The position numbers and the translations under genes are program-made. A stretch of DNA of 64,000 nucleotides, from positions 18,977,001 to 19,041,000 of the forward strand of contig CM055318.2 of the NCBI GenBank assembly GCA_029255685.2, in the 5' to 3' direction. Origin of the DNA: Silene conica (taxonomy: Eukaryota > Streptophyta > Magnoliopsida > Caryophyllales > Caryophyllaceae). The notes under the pieces are model-generated. The model was given only the letters and a program-made list of their open reading frames with translations. It ran no database searches and was not told the DNA's origin. Shown in pieces: positions 24,270-35,637 of the stretch (its first letter is position 1; each line of letters begins with the position of its first letter).

Positions 24270-27200
24270 CCCTCCTCTTCCACTCAGGAAAAGGGTCATA
24301 CCGAGAATCAATGGACCTCACATGAGTCTGCCATAAAATAAAATGTTATTAGAAATAGAAAATATTAGTTTAATTTTAAAAACTAATGTGGCTTGTTTAT
24401 TTTTACATTACCTTAAAGTAGATCCACATCTTTTCTCGTTGCGCATAACTCGCTTCAGTCCAGTTGGTGAAGTACTCATCGGTAAGATTTTGAGTGAACG
24501 AGGCAACCACGTATCTCTTTACAATCTTGTCATTCCACCTGATTAAAAACAAACACATATATATAAATATGAATATTATAAATTTGAAGGATATATTTTT
24601 CATTAATGGAGGATAAAAAAAAATACTTACCAACAACCGTTAACTACCGAAGGATCAGAAGTGAGTATAATCGGTGGATTTCGGTGGGGCACATTGTCAC
24701 CGGTCAAATGAAGGTCATCATCATTCTCCTCCACTTCTTCGTTCTCATTTTGAGAACGCCTACCTGATCCACTCCCCAATATCTTTCGTATAAATCTCGA
24801 CATTTACCTGCTTCAAATAAAGCTAACAATACAAATAAACATAACACTAGCAATAATAAATGTTAACCCATGAAAAATAAAACAAAGTTTTCATACATTT
24901 CTTATGAATGTATAACCAAAGGATAAATAAAACATGTCTTACAAATGTATGCTCAAAAGATAAATAAACAATTACAAGTACTCCCTATCACCCCTAACTA
25001 TCACTATCACTAGAAATTAAAAAAGTTTCATCATCCGAAAATAGAATTCCGACTTCTTCTTCTTCCTCCTCATTTATCTCAATTGTGGTGTTTTGAACTA
25101 AATCTCTATCCTCTTCTTCCGCGACATTCCCGTCATATTCATCTTCACCTATTTCACCTATTTCATCTGCAACCACTTGATACTCATCTTCAGTATCTGT
25201 CTCTTCTACCAAAATTGATGAAATTGAATGATCATTGAGAACCACATCTTCTTGGAATTCAATTTCGTCAATAGGAGCATCAACATGTGATCGTGCCTTG
25301 ATTTTAAAAACCGCAGACCATTGATCACCTTTCTTAGTGGTTGGATAGCTAGCATAACAAACTTGATCGACTTGAAAAGCTGCCACAAATGGGTTATGTC
25401 CTTTGAGTTTTCTTTTCTCATTCACATCTACAAGTCCATATATCTTATGGATACTAAGTCCTTGTGGGGAGTTATCAAACCAATCACATTTAAACAATAT
25501 CACTTTATAAACCTTGTGCTCGGTATAATAGGCAAGTTCAACTACTTCATTTAGAGTTCCATAATAATTCAACCCATCTGTAGAATTCACACAAACCCCA
25601 TTGCTTATGGTAGCTTTGGAAACATCAACTCCCTCCTTAAAAGCTCGAAATTTATAACCGTTGATAGAATATCGTCTCCATGTCTTCACCATGGTACAAG
25701 GACCTAATGATAGACCTAATACTAAAGGATCCTTCCATCTATTAGCCTACCAATAAATCAATATATATATGTTAATTAAGATGTTTAATTATAGATTCTT
25801 TCAAATTGGTTGCTTATTTTAAAAGAAAATGTATTACTTACTTCATTTCGTAACCATTTCGGAAAACGTTTCTCATGTTTCGTCCAAACATCTTCAGAAG
25901 AAGTAACATCAGGAAATGATAATTTGATATATTCCTCAAACTCCCTATATGTAAAACATATATAATAATTAACTATTAACTAAAATTATACCTTAATGTA
26001 ATTATTAAAATAATGTATGTAGAAGTGACAAAATAATGATTAACTTACTTTTCATAGGACTCCAAAAAGTTTCCACAGTTCCTTAGCACATAGAAATGAG
26101 CGTCTTCATACTCTTTCTCGTTCAAGTACCTCTCTTTACATTTCCCGGTTGTAGTTCCCATGTCATCATTGAATAACTCAGGTAATTTTGAAGTGAGCTG
26201 GTCATCGAAATTCACACCAATGTCTAAGTCTTTCGCTTTTGTATCAATGTGATTTTCGAAATACATCGAACAAAAATTCGAAATTTCCTCTAATAAATAA
26301 GCGTTGCATATGGAACCCTCCACCCGAGCTTTATTGCCAATCTTTTTTTTTATATGATTAAGAAATCTCTCAAATGGATACATCCATCGATATTGAACTG
26401 GTCCTCCAACCTTCGCCTCATAAGGCAAATGCACAGGTAGATGCTCCATGGAATTGAAGAAAGACGGAGGAAATATCTTCTCTAACTTGCATATTATCTC
26501 TGCAATGTTTGATTCTAGACGTTCCATAGAATCAACCTTAATCGTAGAGGTACACAAGTCTCTAAAAAATTGACTTAACTCAGTTATTGCATTCCAAGGA
26601 CCCGTCGGGAGCAAATGTTTTAAGGCAACATGAAGTAATCGTTGCATAAAGACATGGCAATCATGACTTTTCATGGAATGCAACACCATACTTTTATGAT
26701 CAACACACCGACTCAAATCCGAAGCATAACCATCCGGGAATTTCAATTTGGCAACCCACTCACATACAGCTTTTTTCTCCGCGGCGTTTAAAACAAACCT
26801 AGATGATGGGGGCCGTACAAAGCAATGCTCTTTAAAGTCAGCTTTACCATTAACTCCGAACTTAGTTTTATTTGGTTCATTCATCACCGTACTGATAAGA
26901 TGTTCAAAAATGTTTTTCTCAATGTGCATAACATCTAAGTTGTGTCGAATCAACAAAGTTTTCCAATAAGGAAGTTGCCAAAATATGCTTTGTTTCCACC
27001 ATCCTTCATTCTTGTCTTTTAATTTTTTCAATTCTTGATCAGAAGCATCAACAATTCTTGGCATATCCTTTACCGCATCCCACACTTCTTCACCAGTTAA
27101 TCTCGATGCGGCAATGCGATCTTCAGTTTTTCTAATCTTCAGAAAATGCTTGCAGTTGTTGCGAAAAGGATGATCAGGTTTCAAAAACACACGGTGACAA

Positions 27201-28679
27201 TCGAACCAACTAACTTTCTTGCTATGTTTAAGCCAAAAGGAGTTATGATCCTTGTCTTGACAATAAGGACAAGCATGGTATCCAGACGTGGACCAACCGG
27301 AAAGCATGCCATATGCCGGAAAATCATTGATAGTCCAAATTAATGCAGCTTTCAGTTGAAAATTTTGTTTCTTATAAACATCGTAAGTGTGCACACCCGT
27401 TTCCCAAAGTTCTTTCAACTCTTTGATCAACGGTTGAAGGTACACATCTAGATTTGTCTTGGGGTTCTTAGGACCTGGAACGATCAATGATAGAAACATA
27501 AATTATCTCTTCATGCATAACCAGGGAGGTAAATTATACGGAGTGACAATCACAGGCCAACATGAATATTTTTTCCCAAATTGGCCGCCATGTGGGGAAA
27601 ATCCATCCGTACACAAACCCAACCGAACGTTACGAGGCTCACTTGCAAATTCTGGATGCTCTCGATCAAAATGTTTCCACGCTTCTCCATCACTTGGATG
27701 TGCCATTGTCCCTTTTTCTCTTAATCGTGAATTTCTATGGTGCCAACTCATCTCACCTGCTATGCTCTTGGTTGCATATAATCGTTGTAACCTTGGTGCA
27801 AGCGGGAAATAAATTAAGGGGTTATTCGGAATTCGCCTCCCATTACTTGAATTATTGTTACCTTTGTACAGAAATGCATTACACTTTGTACATTGCTCGA
27901 GATTGACATTTTCCTCCCAAAAAAGCATACATCCAGTAGGACATGCATCGATCTTCTCATGTGGTAGTTGTAGTCCCTTAAGAACACTCTTAACCTCATT
28001 GAAATTGCGTAACATGTCATTTTTTGTTGGAATCATGTCACCAACAAACGACATAAACCCATTCGTGCATCGAAGGGATAAGTTGTTCTCACATTTGAGT
28101 GCTATCAACCTAGCAGCGGCTTGCAATAAACTTATTTTGCTTCCCTCATACACTGGTTGTTCGGCTTTTTCTAACAATTTATAGAAGGAAGAAACTTGAG
28201 GATTTGGGGTTTCATGACGCACTTCCTCATCACTAAGGTCATCAGGATTGAGTCGATCCTCCATTATTTGTTCAATATTATCACGTAATGCATTTTCCAC
28301 GAGCTCCCTATAAGGATTATCACACTACAAGGTGAATGCCAATTAGCTACAGAATTTTCAGTAGCAAACCACTTGATTTCGGTAGCTAATTACAAATAGA
28401 GACGAAATTTTCGACGGAACCTAATCCGTAGCTAATAGCCTTGTCGCTAAATTTGCTACAGAATTGGCTACTGATTTTAGCTACCAAATATAAAGTAGCT
28501 ACTTTTGCGACAATAATAGAGACCAAAATATAAATAGCTAAATTAGAGATCACAAATTATACTGTAGCTAAACTAGTGACCGACTTAGAGACCGATTTAG
28601 CCGTTTCTAAATTAGCGACTAACATGTTAGTATCTAAATTTTTAGGAAATAATAAGTGAGAGCCCTATATGCCACGTAG

Positions 28680-28771
28680 GACCGCCGCTCACCGAGCATG
28701 TATAGTCCATGCACCACCTCTTCTAGACCGCCGCTCACCGAGCATGTATAGTCCATGCACCACCTCTTCTA
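28680..28771. repeat. 46-bp tandem duplication in the mini-CACTA
   Basis: Two head-to-tail copies of a 46-bp unit starting ACCGCCGCTCACCGAGCATG at 28681 and 28727. They are locally GC-richer than the surrounding AT-rich element. Confidence 0.9.
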
Positions 28772-28790
28772 CATAGATTGATTATTTTTG

Positions 28791-28860
28791 TTGTTGAGAG
28801 GAATCGAACCCATGACCTCCATGTCTGTAACTAACATTCTAACCATTGAGGCACTTGAAG
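28791..28860 (-). other. tRNA-like (Pol III box B-like) fragment in the mini-CACTA
   Basis: On the minus strand GGTTCGATTCC (28800-28810) matches the internal box B / T-loop of tRNA genes. An A-box-like TGGTTAGAATG lies about 35 bases upstream. The T stem and acceptor stem pair poorly, so this is not a functional tRNA gene. It is more likely a tRNA- or SINE-derived relic. Confidence 0.4.
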
Positions 28861-29830
28861 ATTAATGATTGTTTGGGTGATAGATATTTAATTAAAGTCA
28901 TTGTTACGTATGTGTGTTATACGGTATATTTTTAATATTTTAATAGTATAAATAGATTATAATAATAATTCAAAACTATATTATAAATTGTCATACATTT
29001 TATATGAAATATTAAAAAAATAAGATAACGAAAATTAACTTTAGCTACTAACGTATGTATTTCCGTAGCTGAAAACTAAAATTAGATACTAAAGTTGCTA
29101 CTCTCTTTGTTTTGTCTCTATAACTTTAGCTACCAACGTATTTCCGTAGCCGAAAACTTAAATTAGATACTAAATTTGCTACTCACTTTGTTTTGTCTCC
29201 AAAACTTTAGCTACCAACATATTTCTGTAGCTGAAAACTTAAATTAGATACTAAATTTGCTACTCCCTTAATTTTGTCTCTATAATAACTACGTACTTAG
29301 ATACTGATAAATTTCTGTATTTAAAAATTAAAATTAGATATTAAATTCGATACACACTTTATTTAGTCTCTATAATAGAGACATAATTAGCTACCATATT
29401 AGTTTGGTCTCTTAAGTAGAGACTAAATGTATTTTTTGTCTCAAAATTAGTTGCTAAATTATATATTTAGCGACTGATGTTTAGTCAGTTGCTAAACTAG
29501 TAGCTGAATCATCATTCTCTTGTAGTGTCACTAACTACAGTACTACTGCTACTTTCTCCGGTTGGCATTTCCTCACCATGATACGTCCAAACATAATAAC
29601 ATGGGGCAAAACCATTCGACCAAAGATGCAGTTGAACATCCTTAATCCTTTTAAAAGCTCTGTTATTACATTTCTTACAGGGACACCTCATTTCACCTAA
29701 ATTCTTATACACACTACTTTGTGCAGCGAATTCAAGAAACTCTTTTACCCCATTTGCAAATTCAAGCTTAGGTTTCTTTTTCTCATCTAATCTTTCATAC
29801 ATCCACTGTCGTTCTAATCTTTTCATCTTA

Positions 29831-30989
29831 TTATGTATCTACATTCAAATAATCAATCAATTGACAATTATTAATTAACTATCACATATAATACACAAAA
29901 AAACAATATCATCAATGAATATATAATTATTGTCAAAAAATCAAATAGTCTTTGAATTAGGTCTTTATCACTCCAACCTAAACCCATCAATGTACATTTC
30001 AAGTCATTAGCAAACACGCACTTGTTATTTATTAATGGGGAAAAAATTCGGCAGCAATTCCCCTTTATTCAACAAATACAAAATATGGATTATATTATTA
30101 GTCCATATATGTATTCAGAGAATATTAAAGGAATCGTCACCGAATTTGTACCCTCATTAAAAAAATAACAAGTATCTGTTTGCTACCTAAATGACTTGAA
30201 ACGTACAAAGACAGTCCCAAAATGGGGACTATTCAAAAATTACTCCTAATAAGTAATTTTTGAACGGGTACTAGGTCAATATTTAACAATTCAGAATTAT
30301 CAATAACTAACAATTAACAACAATCTACAATTAACAACTAAAAATTATCGTTGATCAACAACAACAACAATTAACAAATAATAATTCAAAATTAACAACT
30401 AATAACTATCACCAACAACAACAACAACAATTAAGAAGTAACAACACTAACAACAACAAATTATTAGCAACTATCCTAAGTCAATTTTTCTATCTAACAG
30501 GCTACTATCCTAGGTCAGTTTTTCTATCTAATTGGCATTATCCTAAATCAAAATTTCTAACTAATTATCTATTAACCTAAATAAGTTACACTAATTACTT
30601 TCTAAACTAACACATTCTTAAATAAATAATTAAGTAATAAACATAAACAATTACCTAATTAATTTTGCAAAGCAGTGTTGGCGCGGGGTTGTCACGGTGG
30701 TGGAGGTTGTCACGGTGGTGGTGGTTGTCACACTACAATGTACAAACAAATCAATTATGAATTGAAATAAATCGAAAAGAAAACTGTAAATTAATGAAAA
30801 AAACATAAAAACATTACCTATTAGCAAGATGGAGTTAGTAGTGTGTTGGTGGTTGTCACGGTGGTAGGATTGGTGGGAGTAGAAATCGGATTTTGGGAGG
30901 GTTGGTGGTTGTCGAAGGGTTTTGGGGTAAAAAAAAAAAGAAAGAAAGTGAACGCGTGAATGCTTCTGTTTCTTTTTTTTATACAAAAT
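29831..30989. other. CACTA 5' region upstream of the transposase
   Basis: AT-rich non-coding sequence with imperfect (AAC)n tracts (about 30355-30480) and a short GGTTGTCACGGTGGTG repeat (30684-30730, again near 30848). It leads into the right subterminal array. It presumably holds the transposase promoter, but no TATA or start site can be assigned. Confidence 0.5.
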
Positions 30990-31475
30990 CCTGACGGATA
31001 AGGCGTCAGGAATTTAAAAAATAGAATCTCTGACGGATAAGGCGTCAGGAGAGTCGTTTAATTTGGGTAAAAAAGGTAAAAGAATTGAATGCAGGCGTGG
31101 TTTGAATTATTGAAAATAGGAAAAGCAAAAAAAAAAAGGTACTGACGGATAATGCGTCAATAAAATATTACGTGGCATTTCTGACGGATAATCCGTCAGA
31201 AAATGGTTCTACTTTTTCAGTTATGTCAGCCTTTTGTCATTAATTTTCCTGACGGGGAATCCGTCATTAACTATTACTGACGCACTATCCGTCAGAAATT
31301 GCAACCAAAATTTCGCGCCTTCCCATTTTGTTTTCGCGGTCTGCTATTTTAACAAATTTGTGACCTGTTATCCGTCAAAACAAATTTCTGACGGATATTT
31401 CGTCAGAAATGTGTCAGTACACCGAGACATCTGACGGACTGTATAATCCGTCAGTATTTCGGTCAGAACACCGCG
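30990..31475. repeat. CACTA right subterminal repeat array
   Basis: Repeated TGACGGATAAGGCGTCAG, TGACGGATAATCCGTCAG and degraded versions. The palindromic core matches the left array (12460-12860). Several copies here have GGCGTCA in place of ATCCGTCA. Confidence 0.88.
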
Positions 31476-31492
31476 TTTTTTTTGTAGTGTCT

Positions 31493-31640
31493 CTCTCTTT
31501 ATCTCTCTGTATACCTCTCTTCTTCTCTCTAAAAAAATCACCTTATACCTTCCCACCTTGAAACTCTTATCCTCATTCATCACCAACCTCAAGTCACATT
31601 CCCTCCATCCTCTTTACATTAATACTACCTTACAAGTACA
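31493..31640 (+). other. CT-rich leader ahead of a mariner-internal reading frame
   Basis: Immediately right of the CACTA TSD lies a CT-rich tract (TCTCTCTTTATCTCTCTG and similar), as in plant 5' untranslated leaders. It precedes the ATG ATG at 31641. Confidence 0.45.
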
Positions 31641-32118
31641 GATGATGAATTACTACTACTCTTCGGATTTTTCTTAAGAGGATGATGATGTTTTATCCGA
31701 TTTCTCCTATCCTAATACCATTGTTCCTGATTCTCTCGATCCTTTGGATTTCGGAACTTAGGTTCAAGATACCCAGTTTGAATGCGTTGTTGAAGTTGAA
31801 CCTGATGACGAAGGCTGTGACATTGAAGTTGGAGGTGATTCGGGTAAAAATAGAGTTAATGATGATGGTGAGAAGCCCAGATCTGGTGTTCCAGCGGTTG
31901 TAGAATCAATTTCTCCATTGACTGGTGGTAGTTATGAAAGGTTCAAAGCTTATGAAAGACGGTTTTTAGAGAGGGAAGCGAAAAAATCTTTGGTTACAGC
32001 GGCTTCATTGAAAGGTAAACGATCTGGTCCCGAACCTGGAACTCAAAGTTACAAAAACATGAAAAAATTTGAGGACAGATGTGTCGCAAAACGCAAAAAA
32101 CCAAATGAAATAAATTGA
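31641..32118 (+). pseudogene. Decayed reading frame of unknown function inside the mariner element
   Basis: Starting at ATG ATG (31641), one frame runs 159 codons to TGA at 32118, with only two in-frame stops: TAA at 31674 and TAG at 31758. The translation is acidic in the first half (EDDDVLSD, VEVEPDDEG) and strongly basic at the end (KKFEDRCVAKRKKPNEIN). A charged helical stretch, YERFKAYERRFLEREAKKSL, lies between. No family was recognised. It points toward the transposase gene on the opposite strand. It could be a second mariner gene or a captured host gene piece. Confidence 0.5.
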
Positions 32119-32159
32119 CTGCTGTTTCCGGTTAGTATTTCGTACGTTTTTTTTAATTT

Positions 32160-32630
32160 TTGTTCATATTTATTGTTAATGCTGGGATTGTGATGCTGTT
32201 AGGACCATTGAATGTTAGATCTATTAATATTATGATCTTGTTTGGTAATTTTAAAACTTTATTCTGATTTTTGTTCAAAAATATTGTTAATGTTGGTATT
32301 CTGATGCTGTTAGGACCATTGCATATTAGATCTATTAATATTATGATCTTGTTTGGTAATTTTAAAACTTTATTCTGATTTTTGTTCATAAATATTGTTA
32401 ATGTTGGTATTGTGATGATGTTAGGACCATTGCATGTTAGATCTATTAATATTATGATCTTGTTTGGTAATTTTAAAACTTTATTCTGATTTTTGTTCAT
32501 AATTTGTGTTAATGTTGGGATTGTGATGCTGTTAGGAACATTGCATGTTAGATCTAATAATATTACGTTCTTGTTTAGTAATTTTAAAGCTTGATTCTGA
32601 TGTTTGTTCACATGTAGTGTTAATGTTCAT
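32160..32630. repeat. 111-bp minisatellite in the mariner element
   Basis: Four full tandem copies with an exact 111-bp period: GTTAATG starts at 32175, 32286, 32397, 32508 and 32619. Units contain CTGTTAGGACCATTGCATG and TGATCTTGTTTGGTAATTTT. A further diverged copy lies at 34870-34945, 2.2 kb away. The period is a multiple of three, so a 152-codon minus-strand frame is an artefact. Confidence 0.92.
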
Positions 32631-33773
32631 ATTTTCTGTGTTTGTCTAAATTTATTGCTGTACAAAATTCACTAAGGTATACCGAGCTTTCTGAATGTGG
32701 TTCATTACGCATATGCTTTTGTCTGCGTTGCAGAGTTTTGCTGAAATTAAGTGATTTACGACAATTTGAGTAGTAATAGAAACCGGAAATGTACCTTTGT
32801 TTGATGGATTGAATCAAGTTGATGCCAAACTTACTGAAAATACATATAATACACATTCTGTAAGAGTGAACCATGAATCGGTAAGGGTATAATCTTAGAG
32901 ACAGTGTAACCATGGTTGAGGGGACTTTGATTTTTTAAGCACTTCGCAAAATCTTGTTAGTTAAATACAGTGTAAATCAGTGATGAATATGAGTCCGGTG
33001 ATTAAGAAAGAAATTGTTAGTTTGTTTGAATTCCAAACCCGATTATGTGGTAGTATAAACTTATCCAACTTAGACAATGGTGTCAGATAACTTGTAGTGT
33101 GGTCATCTAGAACTCTGTATACTCAGTTACGTACTACCCCGTATAAATTAATATTGACTATGAATCTGCTGATAAGAAAACGACTGTTAGCTTGATTGAA
33201 TTCCAATTTTAAATGTGGGATAAACTAGTCATGCTGTGGTCCTGAAATGATGTTATCGTGATATTTCTTCGCTTTCGGTTTAGTCTACTCAATTGCATGT
33301 TCTACTGATGATTACTTCGTACTTCGCTTTCGGCTTAGTCTACTCAATTGATTATGTGTGTAATTTCATTCTCTAGTTAAACAATGTTCTCTGGAATTTC
33401 TGCTAACTTACAAAGAAAATAGAGAATGATTTGATTTTTGTTAGCTTTATTATTGCTGACTTGTTGATTTTAGTTGATGATTTGATTTCTGCTAACTTAC
33501 AAAGTTTAGTTCTACTTGATGGTTTCATTTATTTATTTTTCTTTTAGCTTTGTTGTTCTAGACTTGTTGATTGTTGCATATTTCTCGTCAAATTTCTTTC
33601 ACTCAATCGGATTTTATTTTGTTTTGTTTTACTGATGATTATGTATGTACATTCATTCATAGTGTAGTTAAACCAGTGTAATCTCTATCTCCTGTTTGTT
33701 TGTTCCTCAGTTTACCCTCTTTTTCTTCATCATTATCATCATCTAAGTCTTCCCAATGTAACTACTCTCTTAG
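32631..33773. other. Mariner internal non-coding sequence
   Basis: AT-rich with local repeats, such as TTCGCTTTCGGYTTAGTCTACTCAATTG twice at about 33268 and 33321 (the second closely matches the first). No coding evidence was found. Confidence 0.6.
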
Positions 33774-34432
33774 GGGTTGTTTGGTTCAAAATTTGGGAAT
33801 GGAATGGATTGTGATGAGAATCCAGGGTGGAATGGAGTTAGAACCCATACCTTTTAATATTTGTTTGGTTTGATTTGTAATGGATTCAATCTCCAATTCA
33901 TTTATAATTTCAACCTCACAATTTTTTTAAAATTTTTACACGTTTTAATTAATCAAGTACCATAAATTCACTTAAGACGAAAGTATCCGTCTCAACCTCA
34001 CAATGAATCCAAATCAACTATATTACACGTTTTAATTTGTTTAGTAAATCTTTATAGGCCTTTATATTAAAGAAAAAGACAAATAACATACATGTATTAT
34101 TGAAACTAATCATATTTATATATATCCATGAAGAATTACAAGTAATTTATCTTATAAAAGCAAAAAAATTATAATGGAAAAAAGTAGGAGATGAAGACTT
34201 ACATGAACAATAGCAATTTGGGGTTTTTTTTTGTCTTTCTTAATTTTAGGGTTTGTATCAAGGGGGACTGGATTTAGAAACTTGGGGAAAGACTAGAGTA
34301 TGGGATTCCAAGGGGTTGGGGTGGATTTAGAATCCATTGGGTTTCTAAATCCATTCCAAAAGTCCCCAACCAAACACTTGAATGGGTAATATCCATTCCA
34401 TTCCATTCCATACCCCCCAACCAAACACCCCC
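33774..34432. mobile_element. Tourist-like (PIF/Harbinger) MITE inside the mariner element
   Basis: 659 bp. The left end GGGGTTGTTTGGTT pairs with the inverted right end (AACCAAACACCCCC). The TTA duplication (33771-33773 and 34433-34435) is typical of PIF/Harbinger. Just inside each end are ATGGAATGGA-type motifs. No transposase is encoded. Confidence 0.85.
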
Positions 34433-34435
34433 TTA

Positions 34436-35637
34436 GTTTATCTTGATCAAATTTATGTTTTTTCATCTGGGTGTTGAGAATTTTCAAGCATGTTTATGTG
34501 ATTGGATGGTGAATATAGAATGTTTAATTATTCATTGAGTTTTACTATATTTAGTCATACAAAATCTTGATTTTCTTGTATAAGTTGTTACCTTTTTTGT
34601 TATGACAGTCTGATTTTAGTAGAATGCTTGTGATATACAGTCTGATTTTCCTGTATAAGTATGTCGTGCTGGTATTATCATTCCGTTTACTGATTTTGCT
34701 CGGTTACGCTGAATCTTTCTTGAGTTGATACTAGCCTTTGTTCAAAATTTGAATTACAATTATGGTTGTATTGTTGTTTAATTGAATTTCTGGTGATACA
34801 TGTAGATAAGTCGTATGGAAATGGTTTGTCTGGCCATTCTAGTACAGTGAATGCATTAATCACAGTCTTTATTCTGTTTTTTGTTCATATTTAGTGTTAA
34901 TGCTGGGATTGTGGTGCTGTTAGGAACATTGCATGTTAGATCTAATACGATTATGTTGTTGATACCTCAATGATGGTCCAGTTTTGGACTGAGAGGTTGA
35001 CTCAGTGATTATAAACCCTTAATGGTTTGAGAGCTGTTTGCTGGGATTTGTGATACATATAGGATTATGTTGTTGATACCTCAGTGATGGTCCATTTCTG
35101 GACTGAGAGGCTGGCTCAGTGATGACAAATCCTTAATGGTTTGAGAGCCATAAAGTTCAGTAATACAGCCACCACATGGTCTACCAACTGTTGGTGTGTG
35201 TGCTAAGTCATTTAGCATGGTCTACCATAGTTGGTGTGTGAGTAGGAGGCTTTGTTATTGATACAACTCGGTGATGATAAAACCTTAATGGTTTGAGAGT
35301 TGATGTCAAACGGATGTTCTTGTAGTATCTATGCTTAGATTTTGCACTTATCTTAGCCAATCAGTCGATGTATTAAGGCCACCACATGGTCTACCATATT
35401 TGGTGTGTGTGTGTAGGAGGCCTTTATACATCCTTAGCACAACTCAATGATGAGGCTAATTAGTCCTGGGAGTTGTAAAAGCTGCATTAAAATAAAGAAC
35501 CACTTAAAACATAGCAAACCATTATCATTCCAATAACATTCAGTACATTCAATTACCCAAAATGTGATTACACCTTAAACATTGTCGTAGTTCACAAAAA
35601 TGTGTAAAATGTAATCAATTTCCTAAACTTCCATACT
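34436..35637. other. Mariner internal repeats downstream of the transposase
   Basis: Two imperfect copies of a ~114-bp block start at GTTGTTGATACCTCA (34954 and 35068), each with TGGACTGAGAGG and CCTTAATGGTTTGAGAG. A third partial copy lies near 35255. ACATGGTCTACCA...TTGGTGTGTG occurs near 35174, 35216 and 35393. No coding region was seen. Confidence 0.65.

Larger units (their letters stand above)
13152..24803 (-). pseudogene. TNPA-like (plant transposase Transposase_24) gene of the CACTA element, split by a gypsy insertion
   Basis: Minus-strand exons are inferred from splice sites: 24803-24631, 24538-24412, 24327-24270 continuing at 14121 (after the gypsy element) to about 13881, 13791-13698, and 13591-13152. 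Conserved blocks of the Ptta/En/Spm family are visible: WNDKIVKRYVV, THMVNGVKYGK..SDWVPDSW, NRRSGAKDGKALGTHTLGRKS, KGEWINPRAARTD and KKGGFFGIGPLGEEVWYE. A C-terminal coiled-coil-like stretch (QTENMRLKEQVE) follows. The intron after ATG at 13881 appears to use a GC donor (GCAAGT). A frameshift near 13530 separates the conserved blocks of the last exon. In En/Spm the TNPA product binds subterminal repeats; that role here is by analogy. Confidence 0.8.
28323..29527. mobile_element. Non-autonomous CACTA element nested in the CACTA transposase exon
   Basis: 1205 bp beginning CACTACAAGGTGAATG and ending in the inverse CATTCTCTTGTAGTG, with a perfect TCA duplication (28320-28322 and 29528-29530). 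Its subterminal regions hold many TAGCTAC/GTAGCTA and TTAGCGACTA-like motifs. These differ from the TGACGGAT motif of the host CACTA, so it belongs to another CACTA family. No transposase is encoded. Removing it with one TCA restores one frame in the host transposase. It also holds a 46-bp tandem duplication (28680-28771) and a tRNA-like stretch. Confidence 0.93.
24994..29826 (-). pseudogene. TNP2-type CACTA transposase gene, one in-frame stop and a nested element
   Basis: Minus-strand parts: 29826-29528 (transposase-associated domain, with the RCPCKKCNNRAF cysteine motif and LWSNGFAPCYYVWTYHGE), interrupted by a mini-CACTA element. It continues at 28322-27503 (CxxC motifs, HRNSRLREKGTMAHPSDGEA, NVRLGLCTDGFSP) and 27499-26045 (tnp2 core: GYHACPYCQD, LLIRHNLDVMHIEKN; then DUF4218: MEHLPVHLPYEAKVGGPVQ, YPFERF). 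Spliced exons follow at 25944-25842 and 25746-24994 (DUF4216: YYGTLNEVVELAY..., VILFKCDWFD). The C-terminus is acidic, ending SDSDS. A TAA at 27500-27502 interrupts an otherwise continuous frame. The family provides the catalytic transposase of CACTA elements. Confidence 0.9.
12430..31489 (-). mobile_element. CACTA (En/Spm) element nested in the mariner element
   Basis: The left end CACTACAAAAAAAACGCGG (12430) is matched by its inverse ending at 31489. The match covers about 33 bp, through GTGTTCTGACCGAAA. The flanking 3-bp duplication is TCT (12427-12429 and 31490-31492), as expected for CACTA elements. Both subterminal regions are packed with TGACGGATWATCCGTCA-type palindromes. Two minus-strand genes are present: a TNP2-type transposase (24994-29826) and a TNPA-like Transposase_24 gene (13152-24803). 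Both are interrupted by later insertions and carry lesions. Without the insertions the element is about 7.7 kb. Confidence 0.95.

Noticed and set aside
28791..28860. A functional tRNA gene
   Set aside because: Box B is good, but the T and acceptor stems do not pair and no sound anticodon arm forms.
32153..32611. 152-residue repeat protein on the minus strand
   Set aside because: A product of the 111-bp tandem repeat (37 codons). There is no start context or family similarity.
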